Positions 1 through 8,436 are shown, numbered from the stretch's first letter. The stretch: 64,000 nt of DNA from Candidatus Alistipes intestinigallinarum (GCA_019115745.1 DXDA01000007.1:1-64000), one strand, 5' to 3'. Made by a program: numbers and translations. Notes: generated from the letters alone by a model not told the origin.

Positions 1-145
1 TTCCCAGTTTTTCAGTATTTTCTCCTCCCCCTCGGAACAGGTGCACGGTGAAGACGTGCGGTTCTACAAATTTCAGACTTTTCCCACGAAAAAGCCACAC
101 CCCGGAGGCAATTTTATCGACAATTTATCTACAAAAGGCGAAAAG

Positions 146-170
146 ACGCGCCCCGGATATCCGGGACGCG
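146..170 (-). terminator. Possible terminator after ridA
   Basis: A GC-rich inverted repeat around CCCGGATATCCGGG lies just beyond the ridA stop on the minus strand and is followed by a T-rich stretch on that strand. The T-run is interrupted, so termination strength is uncertain. Bases 1-145 show no gene I can support. Confidence 0.4.
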
Positions 171-194
171 TAAACGGCATATGACCGCCGGATT

Positions 195-569
195 TTACTT
201 GACGGCCACGGCGTCGATCTCGACCCGCGCTCCCATCGGAAGAGCCGCCACTTCGTAGCACATCCGGGCCGGTTTGTCACCCGTGAAGAACTCCGCATAC
301 ACGGCGTTCATGGCCGCGAAGTCGCTCATCGACTGCAGCAGGACCGTCGTCTTCACCACGTCGGAGAAGTCGTAGCCCGCTTCGTGGAGGATGTGGCCGA
401 TGTTCGTCAGCGACTGGCGCGTCTGGGCCTCGATGCCCTCGGCCATCCGGCCCGTAGCGCCATCCAGGGGCAACTGACCCGAAACATAAAGCGTCCCGCC
501 CGTCTCAACGGCCTGGGAATAAGGCCCCACGGCTTTGGGGGCCTGCGGCGATGCGATGATCTTTTTCAT
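195..569 (-). CDS. ridA: RidA family reactive imine/enamine deaminase
   Basis: A 124-residue protein, the usual length for the RidA (YjgF/YER057c/UK114) family. These cytoplasmic trimers hydrolyse reactive enamine/imine intermediates, such as 2-aminoacrylate released by PLP-dependent dehydratases, to keto acids and ammonia. The N-terminal IxxxxAPxAxGPYSQA pattern, the VSGQLPLD strand and the C-terminal PARMCYEVAALPMGARVEIDA block are family hallmarks. Arg102 and Glu117 align with the substrate-binding Arg and Glu of characterised members. The gene appears monocistronic, with its own -7 box 24 bases upstream of the ATG, and it is divergent from the META-domain lipoprotein gene. Assignment to the family is firm; the physiological substrate is inferred. 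Confidence 0.93.
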   Translation of the reverse strand: MKKIIASPQAPKAVGPYSQAVETGGTLYVSGQLPLDGATGRMAEGIEAQTRQSLTNIGHILHEAGYDFSDVVKTTVLLQSMSDFAAMNAVYAEFFTGDKPARMCYEVAALPMGARVEIDAVAVK

Positions 570-592
570 AGATAAATGGTTCGTTGGGTCAT

Positions 593-600
593 CAAAGGTA
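593..600 (-). promoter_or_regulatory. -7 box (TACCTTTG) of ridA
   Basis: TACCTTTG on the minus strand fits the Bacteroidota TAnnTTTG consensus, 23 bases before the ridA ATG. It lies 12 bases from the divergent -7 box at 613-620, so the two promoters overlap face to face. Confidence 0.6.
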
Positions 601-612
601 CGATTAATTCCT

Positions 613-620
613 TATATTTG
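613..620 (+). promoter_or_regulatory. -7 box (TATATTTG) of the META-domain lipoprotein gene
   Basis: TATATTTG is a perfect match to TAnnTTTG, 23 bases upstream of the ATG at 644. No clear -33 TTTG is seen at the normal distance. Confidence 0.6.
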
Positions 621-643
621 CAGCATAACTCAAATCAAAAAAA

Positions 644-1087
644 ATGAAAATTCTGTTGCGACTGGCGGTAGTCGCTGGCCTTGCGGCGCTTACGGTCGGA
701 TGCTGCAACTGCCGCTCCTACCAGAAGAAAACCCGGCGTCCACTTGTCGGTACCGAATGGCAGTTGATCCAGCTCGGCGGTGAGACCATTCAGCCCCAGG
801 AGGGCAGCTTCACCATCACGCTCTCGGCCGAGAACGGACAACTCTCCGGCGTGGGGGCCTGCAACCGCCTCTCCGGGACCTACAAGAGCGACGAGAAACG
901 CTCACTCAAGATCGGGCCGCTGGCCGCCACACGCATGGCCTGCCCCGATTTGAAACGCGAACACGCCTTCATCGAGGCGCTCGAATCGGCCACCCACTAC
1001 GATATGGACGGCCCGATGCTGCTGATCCTCTCCAACGGCGAACTGCGTGCCGTCTTCCAGGCCCTGCCGGCCCCCGAGAAGAAATAG
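644..1087 (+). CDS. META domain lipoprotein (HslJ-like)
   Basis: A 147-residue protein. Residues 1-20 form a lipoprotein signal peptide ending in a lipobox (LTVGC, acylated Cys20), so the product is expected in the outer or inner membrane. Residues 35-140 form a META domain: the entry motif GTEWQL, the GxGACNRLSGTY turn and the TRMACPDLKREHAFIEAL segment resemble the heat-inducible HslJ group. META proteins have been linked to stress and antibiotic tolerance in Gram-negatives, but no enzymatic activity is known. The gene has its own promoter box and a strong terminator, so it is probably transcribed alone. Family assignment is solid, function unknown. Confidence 0.88.
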   Translation: MKILLRLAVVAGLAALTVGCCNCRSYQKKTRRPLVGTEWQLIQLGGETIQPQEGSFTITLSAENGQLSGVGACNRLSGTYKSDEKRSLKIGPLAATRMACPDLKREHAFIEALESATHYDMDGPMLLILSNGELRAVFQALPAPEKK

Positions 1088-1108
1088 CCGCACCCTCTCA
1101 AAAAACAG

Positions 1109-1140
1109 CGGAACCGATTCTCTCGGTTCCGCCGTTTTTT
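1109..1140 (+). terminator. Rho-independent terminator after the META lipoprotein gene
   Basis: GCGGAACCGA and TCGGTTCCGC form a perfect 10-bp stem (1109-1131) followed by a run of six T. It may also act on the minus strand, where the next gene ends. Confidence 0.85.
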
Positions 1141-1238
1141 CCGGTTCGCCGCCGAGGGAGGACCCGCCTTCACCGCGTTTCCCCGGGACCTCCGTCCGAC
1201 AAACCCGGCGCCGGCGATCCTCCGGCACCGGTCTCGCA

Positions 1239-1985
1239 TTAGGGAATGACAAACTTTTCTCGCAACTGCCGTTTGCAGAGTTCTCGACGGAGGGCGCGCA
1301 ACATCGACAGCTCATCCGACAACCGCCCGATCTCCGGGCAACGACCGTTCAACGCCCTCATCAGGGGTGAGTAGCCCCCCACCAACTGTTCGGTCGGCAG
1401 GATCCAGCCCTTCGCCCCATAATAATCGACCATATAGCGCAGGATGGCCATATTGCGCTGCCGTTCGGCCTCCTTCCTGCGCTCCAGGGCCGGTTCGTAA
1501 TCCGGGTTGTTCGCCCGCAGACGCGCGTAGAGCTGATTATACTGCATCCTATTGGCCGACTCACGCTCCGGATCCTTCACCCCGCGGATCGCCACATACT
1601 CCTGATGGATCGCTTCGTACTGCGGATCGGTACGCAGAATGGCCGTATAGGCATCCGAGGCTGCGCGAAGCCGATTGCCGAGCGTATCGATAACCGGAAC
1701 CGTATCGCGCAGCCGTGCATAGTTGAGTCCGGGCAGGGAGAAGACCTTGGGGGTAATCCGTGCCTGCTCGGCATAGTCGAGATAGGTCTCCCAGGTCAGG
1801 CGGTTGATCTGCAGGTCGAGGCGGTGGATCTCCCCGTCGAGTTGCGCAATCCGGGCCTTCAGCACCTTTCCTTTCATGGCCTCAGGGCCGGATTCCGAGC
1901 CGGCCGATTGCGCCGCCGCAGAGACGGCCGTCAACAACAGGGCGGCAAACAACGCCCGTTTCAGAAAAAAGTGATTTCCTCTCAT
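1239..1985 (-). CDS. Secreted coiled-coil hypothetical protein
   Basis: A 248-residue protein of unknown function. Residues 1-26 form a signal peptide (a Lys/Arg-containing start, the hydrophobic ALFAALLLTAVSA, then AAAQ), so it is exported to the periplasm or beyond. The mature part is rich in Leu, Glu, Arg and Gln with heptad-like spacing (KARIAQLDGEIHRLDLQINRLTW), which suggests a coiled coil near the N-terminus and a helical remainder. No catalytic motif is seen. It is divergent from the sigma factor gene, about 120 bases apart. A periplasmic helical scaffold is possible, but I do not assign a function. Confidence 0.75.
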   Translation of the reverse strand: MRGNHFFLKRALFAALLLTAVSAAAQSAGSESGPEAMKGKVLKARIAQLDGEIHRLDLQINRLTWETYLDYAEQARITPKVFSLPGLNYARLRDTVPVIDTLGNRLRAASDAYTAILRTDPQYEAIHQEYVAIRGVKDPERESANRMQYNQLYARLRANNPDYEPALERRKEAERQRNMAILRYMVDYYGAKGWILPTEQLVGGYSPLMRALNGRCPEIGRLSDELSMLRALRRELCKRQLREKFVIP

Positions 1986-2076
1986 TTTTTATCCGTTTAT
2001 TTATGCATTTCGTGCAACCGTTGCATCTATTGGATGCGCAGCGAGATAAAAATACACAAATCCGCACGAAAAAAAG

Positions 2077-2084
2077 TACCTTTA
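2077..2084 (+). promoter_or_regulatory. -7-like box (TACCTTTA) of the sigma factor gene
   Basis: TACCTTTA matches TAnnTTTG at all but the last base and lies 20 bases before the ATG at 2105. Its position argues against the in-frame start at 2003, which would lie upstream of the promoter. Confidence 0.45.
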
Positions 2085-2104
2085 CAACGGAAACGAGTCC
2101 GGAC

Positions 2105-2677
2105 ATGTACACTTCTGAAAAAACAACGCCCCTGCCGAGCGACGACGAACTGCTCACCCGCTACCGCACCGACGGCCGTACGGAACACCTCGCGGAGCTC
2201 TACACCCGCTATACGGAGCTGGTCTACGGCATGGCGCTGCACTACCTGCGTAACCGTGCCGATGCCGAGGATGCCGTCATGCAGCTCTTCGAGGAGCTGA
2301 TCGCCAAGGTCCGCCACCACGAGATCCGCCACTTCCGCAACTGGCTCCACTCCGTCTGCCGCAACCTCTGCCTCATGCGGCTGCGCCAGGCCGGGAAGAT
2401 GCCCCCAGCGGAACTGCCGAACGAGTTGCCCGACGACGGCCAGCTGGTCGACCTGCTCGCCGACGAAGAGCGCAGGCTGCGGATCGCCGAGGCGCTCGAC
2501 CGCTGTCTGGAGCGGCTGCCCGAACCCCAGCGGCGTTCGATCCGGCTCTTCTTCTTCGACCGCTGCTCCTACGCCGACATCGCCGCGGCCACATCGTGGC
2601 ACCTGAAGAGCGTGAGAAGCTACATCCAGAACGGCAAACGCAACCTGAAGATCTGTCTCGAAAAGAACCGGCCATGA
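2105..2677 (+). CDS. RNA polymerase sigma-70 factor, ECF-like
   Basis: A 190-residue group-4 sigma factor. Residues about 30-98 form region 2 (LAELYTRYTELVYGMALHYLRNRADAEDAVMQLF, given here only to identify the segment by its first and last residues) with the acidic DAEDAV helix. Residues about 135-185 form region 4, a helix-turn-helix (CSYADIAAATSWHLKSVRSYI) recognising the -33 element. The start at 2105 is preferred to an in-frame start at 2003 because a -7-like box lies between them. The stop overlaps the start of the downstream TonB-domain gene (ATGA), so the two are translationally coupled. ECF sigma factors of this phylum usually pair with a membrane anti-sigma factor, and the coupled gene is the only candidate here. 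Confidence 0.88.
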   Translation: MYTSEKTTPLPSDDELLTRYRTDGRTEHLAELYTRYTELVYGMALHYLRNRADAEDAVMQLFEELIAKVRHHEIRHFRNWLHSVCRNLCLMRLRQAGKMPPAELPNELPDDGQLVDLLADEERRLRIAEALDRCLERLPEPQRRSIRLFFFDRCSYADIAAATSWHLKSVRSYIQNGKRNLKICLEKNRP

Positions 2678-3765
2678 AACTCATCGACTACCTGTCGGGC
2701 AAGCGCCGAGGGCGCGAGGCCCACGACCTGGAACTGGAAGCACAGCGCGATCCGCTGCTGGCCGAGGCCCTGCAGGGGCTGGAGGAGAACCCCGGCGACC
2801 ACCACGCGGCGGTCGAATCACTCCGGCGGCGCATCGCTGCGCGGGCGGGCGCCGGGAAACAGCGGAGAAGGATGCGCCTCATCTGGCGGACAACGGCGGT
2901 GGCGGCGGCCCTGCTCATCGCAGTGACGGCCGGGTTCATGACCCTGCAGCGGGCCGGAGCGCCCGAGGGGAGAGAAATCGCAAGGGGACCCGAGATCCCG
3001 GAGTTCCCGACCGTTCCGGTACCACCGTCCGGGGAGATGGCTGAACTCCCGCCCGAAGTCCCCGAAAGGCCCGAAAGACCGCCTATTCCCCAGCCCTCCG
3101 CCGTCCCGTCGAAGGTGCCTCCGCAGGACGGAATCGCAGACCCGGCCGAGCAACCGCGCGGCGACGAGGATACCGACCCGACCCATCCGGTCGAAGGCGA
3201 GGAGGAGCAGCAGCCTGTCATCAGGGCCTACGGGGCCGTACAGAAGGCGGAATTCACCGGAAGCACCTCCGCCCAACAGAAGGCGGAGACCCCGTCAGTC
3301 GCCGCACACCCGTCAGTCACCGCACAGGAGAGGCCCGCAACGGAGGGCGATTTCCCGGGATTTCAAGAGGATACGGAAGTGCGTCTGACGGTTCCTGTCC
3401 TGACGGAAGAGGAGGTGAAGGAGGATACCCCCTTCCTCTGTGCCGAGACGCTGCCCCGCTTCCAGGGAAAAGATCTCCACGCCTTCCGAACGTGGGTGCA
3501 GAAACGGATCCGCCATCCGAAGCTCGCCCTGATCAATGGAGTTCCCGGGCGGGTCGTTGTCTCGTTCGTGATCGACACGACCGGAAGGCTCACGCAGATT
3601 CATATACTCCAAAGTCCCGACCGTTCGCTCTCCGACGAGGCTGTCCGCGTGCTGAAACGGTCCCCCCGCTGGGAACCGGGACGGCGAAACGGACGAAAAG
3701 TCCCGATCAAATACACCATGCCGGTCGACTTCCGGTCACAGACCAGCACGACCGGAGAGAAATAA
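2674..3765 (+). CDS. Membrane protein with C-terminal TonB domain, coupled to a sigma factor
   Basis: A 363-residue protein whose ATG overlaps the sigma factor stop. Residues 1-65 are cytoplasmic and carry the DYLSGK...A.DLELEAQRDPLLAEALQGLEE pattern that recurs at the N-terminus of Bacteroidota TonB-type and anti-sigma-like proteins. Residues about 70-90 form one transmembrane helix. Residues 95-255 are a Pro/Glu-rich periplasmic spacer. Residues about 265-355 form a TonB C-terminal domain (YPxxA-like RHPKLALINGVPGRVVVSFVIDTTGRL and a final PIKYTMPVDF strand). The topology fits an energy transducer; the coupling suggests it may also sense or restrain the sigma factor. The TonB fold is clear, the regulatory role is inference. 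Confidence 0.8.
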   Translation: MKLIDYLSGKRRGREAHDLELEAQRDPLLAEALQGLEENPGDHHAAVESLRRRIAARAGAGKQRRRMRLIWRTTAVAAALLIAVTAGFMTLQRAGAPEGREIARGPEIPEFPTVPVPPSGEMAELPPEVPERPERPPIPQPSAVPSKVPPQDGIADPAEQPRGDEDTDPTHPVEGEEEQQPVIRAYGAVQKAEFTGSTSAQQKAETPSVAAHPSVTAQERPATEGDFPGFQEDTEVRLTVPVLTEEEVKEDTPFLCAETLPRFQGKDLHAFRTWVQKRIRHPKLALINGVPGRVVVSFVIDTTGRLTQIHILQSPDRSLSDEAVRVLKRSPRWEPGRRNGRKVPIKYTMPVDFRSQTSTTGEK

Positions 3766-3833
3766 GCTCCTCCGGGCCGTTGCCGCGCAGAAAAGAGCCG
3801 CCACACGGGAAAGAACCTTGTCTCCTGCCCACG

Positions 3834-3866
3834 AAAAAGTCCTCCTCCCCGAGCGGGGAAGAGGGC
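3834..3866 (-). terminator. Terminator after mdh
   Basis: On the minus strand CCTCTTCCCCGCTCGGGGAGGAGG forms a hairpin followed by ACTTTTT (the motif is cited only in part by its arms CCTCTTCCCC and GGGGAGGAGG). It follows the mdh stop and also lies at the end of the convergent TonB-domain gene. Confidence 0.75.
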
Positions 3867-3892
3867 TTCATCATTTTCGGACGCAGGCCCGG

Positions 3893-4891
3893 TTACTTCA
3901 GGTTCGGGTTCAGCTCGCCCCACTTGTCGATGGCGGGCAGCACACCCATCTCGATCACCTCGTCGCGCAGTTTCGTGAGGTGCTCGTAGCTCTCCTGCAG
4001 CTTCTTGTGCTCCTCGGGAGTACCCTTCACGTCCTTGTAGCGCACGCCATCCTTCGTGATCTCGGTCTCCATGGCCATCATGATGTGGTTGAACTCACCG
4101 TTGTGTACGTACGTTCCGGCGGGATACTCGAAGGCCTTGCCACCCATGGCTGCAGCGATCATGCAGATCGAAATATAGGCCGGGCTCTGGAACGACGAAC
4201 GGCCGCGCAGGTCGATGATGTGCTTGCCGCCCTGGATCACTCGCTGCTGCAGCTCGGCCCAGTCAGCCTCGGGCATCTGCGTGCCGATCAGCTCCGACAG
4301 GGGCTTGCCGGCTACCATCGTCGTCGATGCGAAGACGGCCATCTGCTCGCCGTGACCGCCATACGTACGGCAGTTGCGCACCTCGTCGGGCGAGATCTTG
4401 AAGTATTTGGCCAGCTCCGAACGCAGACGCGTCGAGTCGAGGGCGGCCAGCGTCGTCACCTGCGAGGGTTTCAGCCCGCTGTAGATCAGCGTAATCAGAC
4501 CCGTAATGTCGGCCGGGTTGAAGATCACCACCACGTGTTTTACATCCGGGCAGTAGGTCTTGAGGTTCTTGCCGAACTCCTCGGCGATCTGTGCGTTGCC
4601 TTTCAGCAGATCCTCACGCGTCATGCCCGCCTTACGCGCCGCACCGCCCGACGATACCACATAGGCAGCGCCCGTCAGCGCCTCCTTGATGTCGGTCGTC
4701 CACGTGATGTTCACGCCCTCGAAGGCGCAATGGTACAGCTCCTCGGCAACACCCTCCAGGGCCGGGCCGAAAGGATCGTACAGGCAAATGTTCGGCGTAA
4801 GACGCATCATCAGCGCCGTCTGCGCCATGTTCGAGCCGATCATACCGGCTGCACCCACGATCGTGAGTTTCTCGTTTGTCAGAAATTCCAT
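3893..4891 (-). CDS. mdh: Malate dehydrogenase
   Basis: A 332-residue cytoplasmic NAD-dependent enzyme interconverting malate and oxaloacetate. The Rossmann motif is GAAGMIGS (residues 13-20), the substrate-binding arginines fall in GGAARKAGMTREDLL (residues 82-96), Asn125 and Arg155 follow, and the catalytic His180 is in YGGHGEQM. The long, slightly divergent sequence matches the form of malate dehydrogenase common in Bacteroidales. In these anaerobes it works in the reductive branch towards fumarate and succinate, and the fumarase gene lies 3.5 kb away. Only 24 bases separate it from recR, so it may be the last gene of the batD-batE-recR-mdh run. Confidence 0.93.
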   Translation of the reverse strand: MEFLTNEKLTIVGAAGMIGSNMAQTALMMRLTPNICLYDPFGPALEGVAEELYHCAFEGVNITWTTDIKEALTGAAYVVSSGGAARKAGMTREDLLKGNAQIAEEFGKNLKTYCPDVKHVVVIFNPADITGLITLIYSGLKPSQVTTLAALDSTRLRSELAKYFKISPDEVRNCRTYGGHGEQMAVFASTTMVAGKPLSELIGTQMPEADWAELQQRVIQGGKHIIDLRGRSSFQSPAYISICMIAAAMGGKAFEYPAGTYVHNGEFNHIMMAMETEITKDGVRYKDVKGTPEEHKKLQESYEHLTKLRDEVIEMGVLPAIDKWGELNPNLK

Positions 4892-4915
4892 AACCTTATC
4901 TTTTAAAGATTCCGT

Positions 4916-5512
4916 CTATTCGATCTCCCGACGGTTCCGCAGCGCCTGCGCAATCGTCAGTTCATCCACATACTCCAGTTCGTCGCCGAAGCCGATACCC
5001 CGCGCGATCGCCGTAATTTTCAGATCCGGGTAGTGCCGCAGGCGGTTCATCAGGTAGAAGAGCGTCGTCTCCCCCTCCACCGAGGTCGAAATCGCCAGGA
5101 TCACCTCCCGGACGCCCCCCGCTTCGATCCGCTCGCACAGCAGGTCGATCTTCAGGTCCGAGGGCGAGATCCCCTGCATGGGCGAGATCACACCTCCCAG
5201 CACGTGATACAGCCCCCGGTACTGGTGCGTATTCTCGATCGACAGCACGTCGACCACCTGTTCCACGACACAGATCGTCGTATGGTCCCGTTCGGGATCC
5301 GCGCAGATCGGGCAAACCTCCTCATCCGAGAGGTTGTTGCAGCGCGTGCAATACTTCACCTCGTTGCGGAAGCGGTCGATGCTCTGCGTCATCTCGGCAA
5401 CCGACTCCCGGTCCATGCGCAACAGGTGCATCGCCAGCCGCAGCGCCGTACGCCGACCCACACCCGGAAGTTTCGAAAACTCCCCGACCACATCCTGCAA
5501 GAGCCGCGACAT
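4916..5512 (-). CDS. recR: Recombination mediator protein RecR
   Basis: A 198-residue protein of the normal RecR length. An N-terminal helix-hairpin-helix (FSKLPGVGRRTALRLA, residues 12-27) is followed by a C4 zinc finger with Cys55, Cys58, Cys67 and Cys70 (CTRCNNLSDEEVCPIC) and a Toprim domain from about residue 78 (ICVVEQVVDV ... AISTSVEGETT). With RecO and RecF it loads RecA on SSB-coated gapped DNA. The ATG directly follows the batE stop, so the genes are almost certainly cotranscribed and coupled. The association with Bat genes is of unclear biological meaning. Confidence 0.95.
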   Translation of the reverse strand: MSRLLQDVVGEFSKLPGVGRRTALRLAMHLLRMDRESVAEMTQSIDRFRNEVKYCTRCNNLSDEEVCPICADPERDHTTICVVEQVVDVLSIENTHQYRGLYHVLGGVISPMQGISPSDLKIDLLCERIEAGGVREVILAISTSVEGETTLFYLMNRLRHYPDLKITAIARGIGFGDELEYVDELTIAQALRNRREIE

Positions 5513-6361
5513 CTAAATCGTCTCGATGGTTTTCGACTCCAGCCACCCCTTCTTGCCGTCGGCAATGGTGATCTCGCACCAGCCATCGAGCCGGTTCGTG
5601 ATCTCGACCAGCGTCCCTTCGTGCAGCACGAAGAGGTCCGTGGCCGACTTGTCCGGCGAGCTCTTCACGGCTGTCGAGAGCGACATCACCACGGCCTGCG
5701 AATCGTCGAGCATCTCACGGCGCTCGCCCAGGGCGAACCACGTCGTCACCACGAACACCACCACCGCAAGCATCGTCCCGTAGAATCCCGTCTTGCGCAG
5801 CGACAAACGGCGTGCCAGCAGGTAGGTCAGAAACAGCGACAGGGCGCAAACCAGGGCCACCAGCGAGAAGACGCTCCACGCCGTGCAGCTCATCGTATGG
5901 CGCACGCCCCGCACCCACTTCGTCAGGAAAAACTCCGGGATTGCCTCGATGTTGTCCTTCGTACGCGCCTCGGCAACGCCCAGGTTGTAGCGGATGTCGT
6001 CGCTGCCCGGCGACAGGCGCAACGCACGCCGGTAATTGAGAATCGCTTCGCCGAGACGATCCTCCTTGAAGTAGGCGTTTCCCAGGTTGTAGTAGAGTTT
6101 CACCGAACTCAGCCCCCGGGAGAGAATCTCCTCGTAATACCCCGCGGCGGCATGGTAGTCGCCGTTGACATAGGCCGTATTGGCCAGATCCCACAGCCGG
6201 TCGGGGGTGGCGGCATCGTCCGACGCCGTCGCTCCGGGCTCCGCAGCCGGCAGAGCCGGAGCCTCCGCCGTGGTGTCGGCCACCGGATCGGCCGCCGCCT
6301 CCTGCGAACGGGCCACTCCCGCCATACAGGCCAGTATCAGGAACAAAAACAGTCGTTTCAT
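5513..6361 (-). CDS. batE: BatE: TPR and SH3 domain membrane protein
   Basis: A 282-residue protein with a signal peptide (residues 1-19), an Ala/Pro/Glu-rich linker, two or three tetratricopeptide repeats (about residues 55-135, including LYYNLGNAYFKEDRLGEA), two transmembrane helices (about 160-182 and 193-211) and a C-terminal bacterial SH3-like domain (about 225-280, ending GWCEITIADGKKGWLESKTI). This order is that of BatE from the Bacteroidota aerotolerance operons, where Bat proteins are thought to protect the envelope from oxidative or other stress. It sits 7 bases after batD and 0 bases before recR. Neither BatA/BatB (VWA proteins) nor MoxR ATPase is encoded in the window. Confidence 0.85.
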   Translation of the reverse strand: MKRLFLFLILACMAGVARSQEAAADPVADTTAEAPALPAAEPGATASDDAATPDRLWDLANTAYVNGDYHAAAGYYEEILSRGLSSVKLYYNLGNAYFKEDRLGEAILNYRRALRLSPGSDDIRYNLGVAEARTKDNIEAIPEFFLTKWVRGVRHTMSCTAWSVFSLVALVCALSLFLTYLLARRLSLRKTGFYGTMLAVVVFVVTTWFALGERREMLDDSQAVVMSLSTAVKSSPDKSATDLFVLHEGTLVEITNRLDGWCEITIADGKKGWLESKTIETI

Positions 6362-6368
6362 ACTCCGA

Positions 6369-8228
6369 TCATCGTTTGATTACCGATTCGATGCGCGAAA
6401 TCAGGTTCACACCCTCCGTGTAGACATCCCCCATGCGGGCCGACTCCACCGGCGAGTATTGTGCCTCGTCGCAACGCGTGATGATATCCGTAAAGCGCTG
6501 CGAATCCTCGGCCGAGACGCCCCGCTTGTGCAGCTCCTCGCGGACGTTCTCTTTCGTCAGGTTCGCCATCGGGATGTTGAACTTGTCGCTCATGTAGCCC
6601 CACAGCGCCCGCAGCATCTCCTCATAGAAGGCATGGCGGTTCTGCTCCTCCATGTAGCGTTTGGCAACCCGGAAACGCTGCACGGCCACCTTGTTCGCCC
6701 GTTTGCCGCGCACCAGGGCCACGTTCTGCGACTCCCGGATCTGACGCCGAAGGCACACATAGGTCACCCCAAAATACACCAGGATCCCCGCCAGCACAAT
6801 CCAGTACGTCGCACTGAAGAGGAACGGCACCGTAACCGAACGCAATTGCGCGCCGCCCAGCTTGATGAAGCGAATATCCTCGCCCAGCAGCCGCACCTCC
6901 TCCTTCGACATGCCGCGGCCCTGCATCACCACCGCATCGCCGCCTCCACGGGCATCGGGCGTGATCTCCAGCGACAACGGCTTCGAGCGCAGCGTCATGT
7001 ACTGCATCCGCTGCGGATCGAAGTAGGTAAACTCCACGGGCTCCACCTCATAGGTGCCTTCGGCCCGCGCAATGAAGGGATATTCGAACTGCCGGTAGCC
7101 GGAGATACCCGACGACGAGGCGTTGATCGACTCGGTGGTCTTCACGTTGTAGAGTTCGAACGACGTCGGGAGCTGCAGTTTCGGGGCCTGTACGAAGGTC
7201 AGGTTTCCGCGGCCCGAGATCTTCACCCGGATATTCGCCCCCGAATTGGCTGCCAGGCGCTCCTCCGGGAACTCCGTATCCATCGTGAAGGAGCCTACGG
7301 CCCCCGAGAAGCTGGCCGGAGCTCCATCCGGAAGCGGCTTGACCGTCACCGTCGTACGCTGGCTCTGCACCTTGCGCGGCACGTTCAGCACCTCGCGTCC
7401 CGTCCCGAAGAAGGGATCGGCATTCCGGCTCTGGATCACCACCTGCGCCACGACCGTCATATCCACCGGATCGATCGTCAGCGTCCCGACCTGCTGCGGA
7501 TAGAGCAGGTAATCGAGCAGCACGCGCGTCTCGTAAACCTTGCCGTTGTAGGTCTCCCGGCTCACGCGCGACGCATTCGGGTCCGTGAGGTCCTGCGACC
7601 AGAAGCCGTTGAACGACGGGGCCGATTCGGGAACGATATTCACATACGGCACCCGTGTATAGAGCTTGAAGATCACGTGAAGCGGTTCGTTCTTGTAGAC
7701 CGACGTGCGCGACACGACGGCCCGCAGCAAAATATCATCCTTGCCGATCTGGTGCTGAGCCTCGGAGCGGCCCGCATCTCCCGCACTCCGCCCCTGCGGC
7801 TGCTGTTGCTGCGAGCGGCCTCCGTCGCCCTCGTCCACCACCTCGATCGGAAGAGGCTGCGTCCGGTAGACCTTACCGTCGACCTTCACCGTCGCGGCTC
7901 CGATCGTCACCGTACCCGCCGCCTGCGGCAGCAGCACGAACGTATAGGTGTGGCTCACGCTCTTGGTCATCGATCCGTTGATGATCTGAATCGACGACCC
8001 CGTGGATTCCGCAGGGCCCGCCAGCACGTCGAAACCCTCGAACGACGGGGCCTCGAATGTCCCGCCGTCGGGTTTGGCATTCAGCGCGAACTCCACGCGA
8101 AAGGCCCCGCCCAGGGAGACCGTCAGCGGTGAATTGGCCTCGAAAGTGACCTCCTCGTCGGCAAAGGCCGGGAAGATCACCAGGGCGAAGAGCGCCGCAA
8201 GCGATAATTTCGCAAAGAATAGTTTCAT
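6369..8228 (-). CDS. batD: BatD: oxygen-tolerance family membrane protein
   Basis: A 619-residue protein with a cleavable signal peptide (residues 1-23, ending FPAFA), an extended periplasmic beta-rich part (residues 24-455) and one transmembrane helix (about residues 463-485, within FSATYWIVLAGILVYFGVTYVC), followed by a cytoplasmic tail with helices. It matches the BatD family: the early segment around VTFEANSPLTVSLGGAFRVEF, the Q-rich linker near residue 150, and the periplasmic immunoglobulin-like repeats. The start is set by a -7 box only 8 bases before the ATG. Its partners BatA and BatB are not adjacent, which departs from the usual operon. Confidence 0.87.
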   Translation of the reverse strand: MKLFFAKLSLAALFALVIFPAFADEEVTFEANSPLTVSLGGAFRVEFALNAKPDGGTFEAPSFEGFDVLAGPAESTGSSIQIINGSMTKSVSHTYTFVLLPQAAGTVTIGAATVKVDGKVYRTQPLPIEVVDEGDGGRSQQQQPQGRSAGDAGRSEAQHQIGKDDILLRAVVSRTSVYKNEPLHVIFKLYTRVPYVNIVPESAPSFNGFWSQDLTDPNASRVSRETYNGKVYETRVLLDYLLYPQQVGTLTIDPVDMTVVAQVVIQSRNADPFFGTGREVLNVPRKVQSQRTTVTVKPLPDGAPASFSGAVGSFTMDTEFPEERLAANSGANIRVKISGRGNLTFVQAPKLQLPTSFELYNVKTTESINASSSGISGYRQFEYPFIARAEGTYEVEPVEFTYFDPQRMQYMTLRSKPLSLEITPDARGGGDAVVMQGRGMSKEEVRLLGEDIRFIKLGGAQLRSVTVPFLFSATYWIVLAGILVYFGVTYVCLRRQIRESQNVALVRGKRANKVAVQRFRVAKRYMEEQNRHAFYEEMLRALWGYMSDKFNIPMANLTKENVREELHKRGVSAEDSQRFTDIITRCDEAQYSPVESARMGDVYTEGVNLISRIESVIKR

Positions 8229-8236
8229 GTATCCTA

Positions 8237-8244
8237 CAAAGATA
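8237..8244 (-). promoter_or_regulatory. -7 box (TATCTTTG) of batD, near-leaderless
   Basis: TATCTTTG is a perfect -7 match ending 8 bases before the batD ATG. Initiation at the usual distance would give a leader of only a few bases. No gene is seen in the 208 bases up to the fumarase stop. Confidence 0.5.
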
Positions 8245-8436
8245 GTCCTTTAATCGGGCTTCACGCGCCGCCGCCCGCACAGCCTCATGGCGGAGAGCTT
8301 CCGGCCCGAACGTGTTGTCATACCCCTGCCGACCGTCACGAAGGGTCCCCGGTCACCCGAAGACCCCGTGATACGGTTGCAAGTCCGAAAGTACAACGCA
8401 AAGCGCTGCCTTTTAGTATCTCCGAACGGCGAATTT

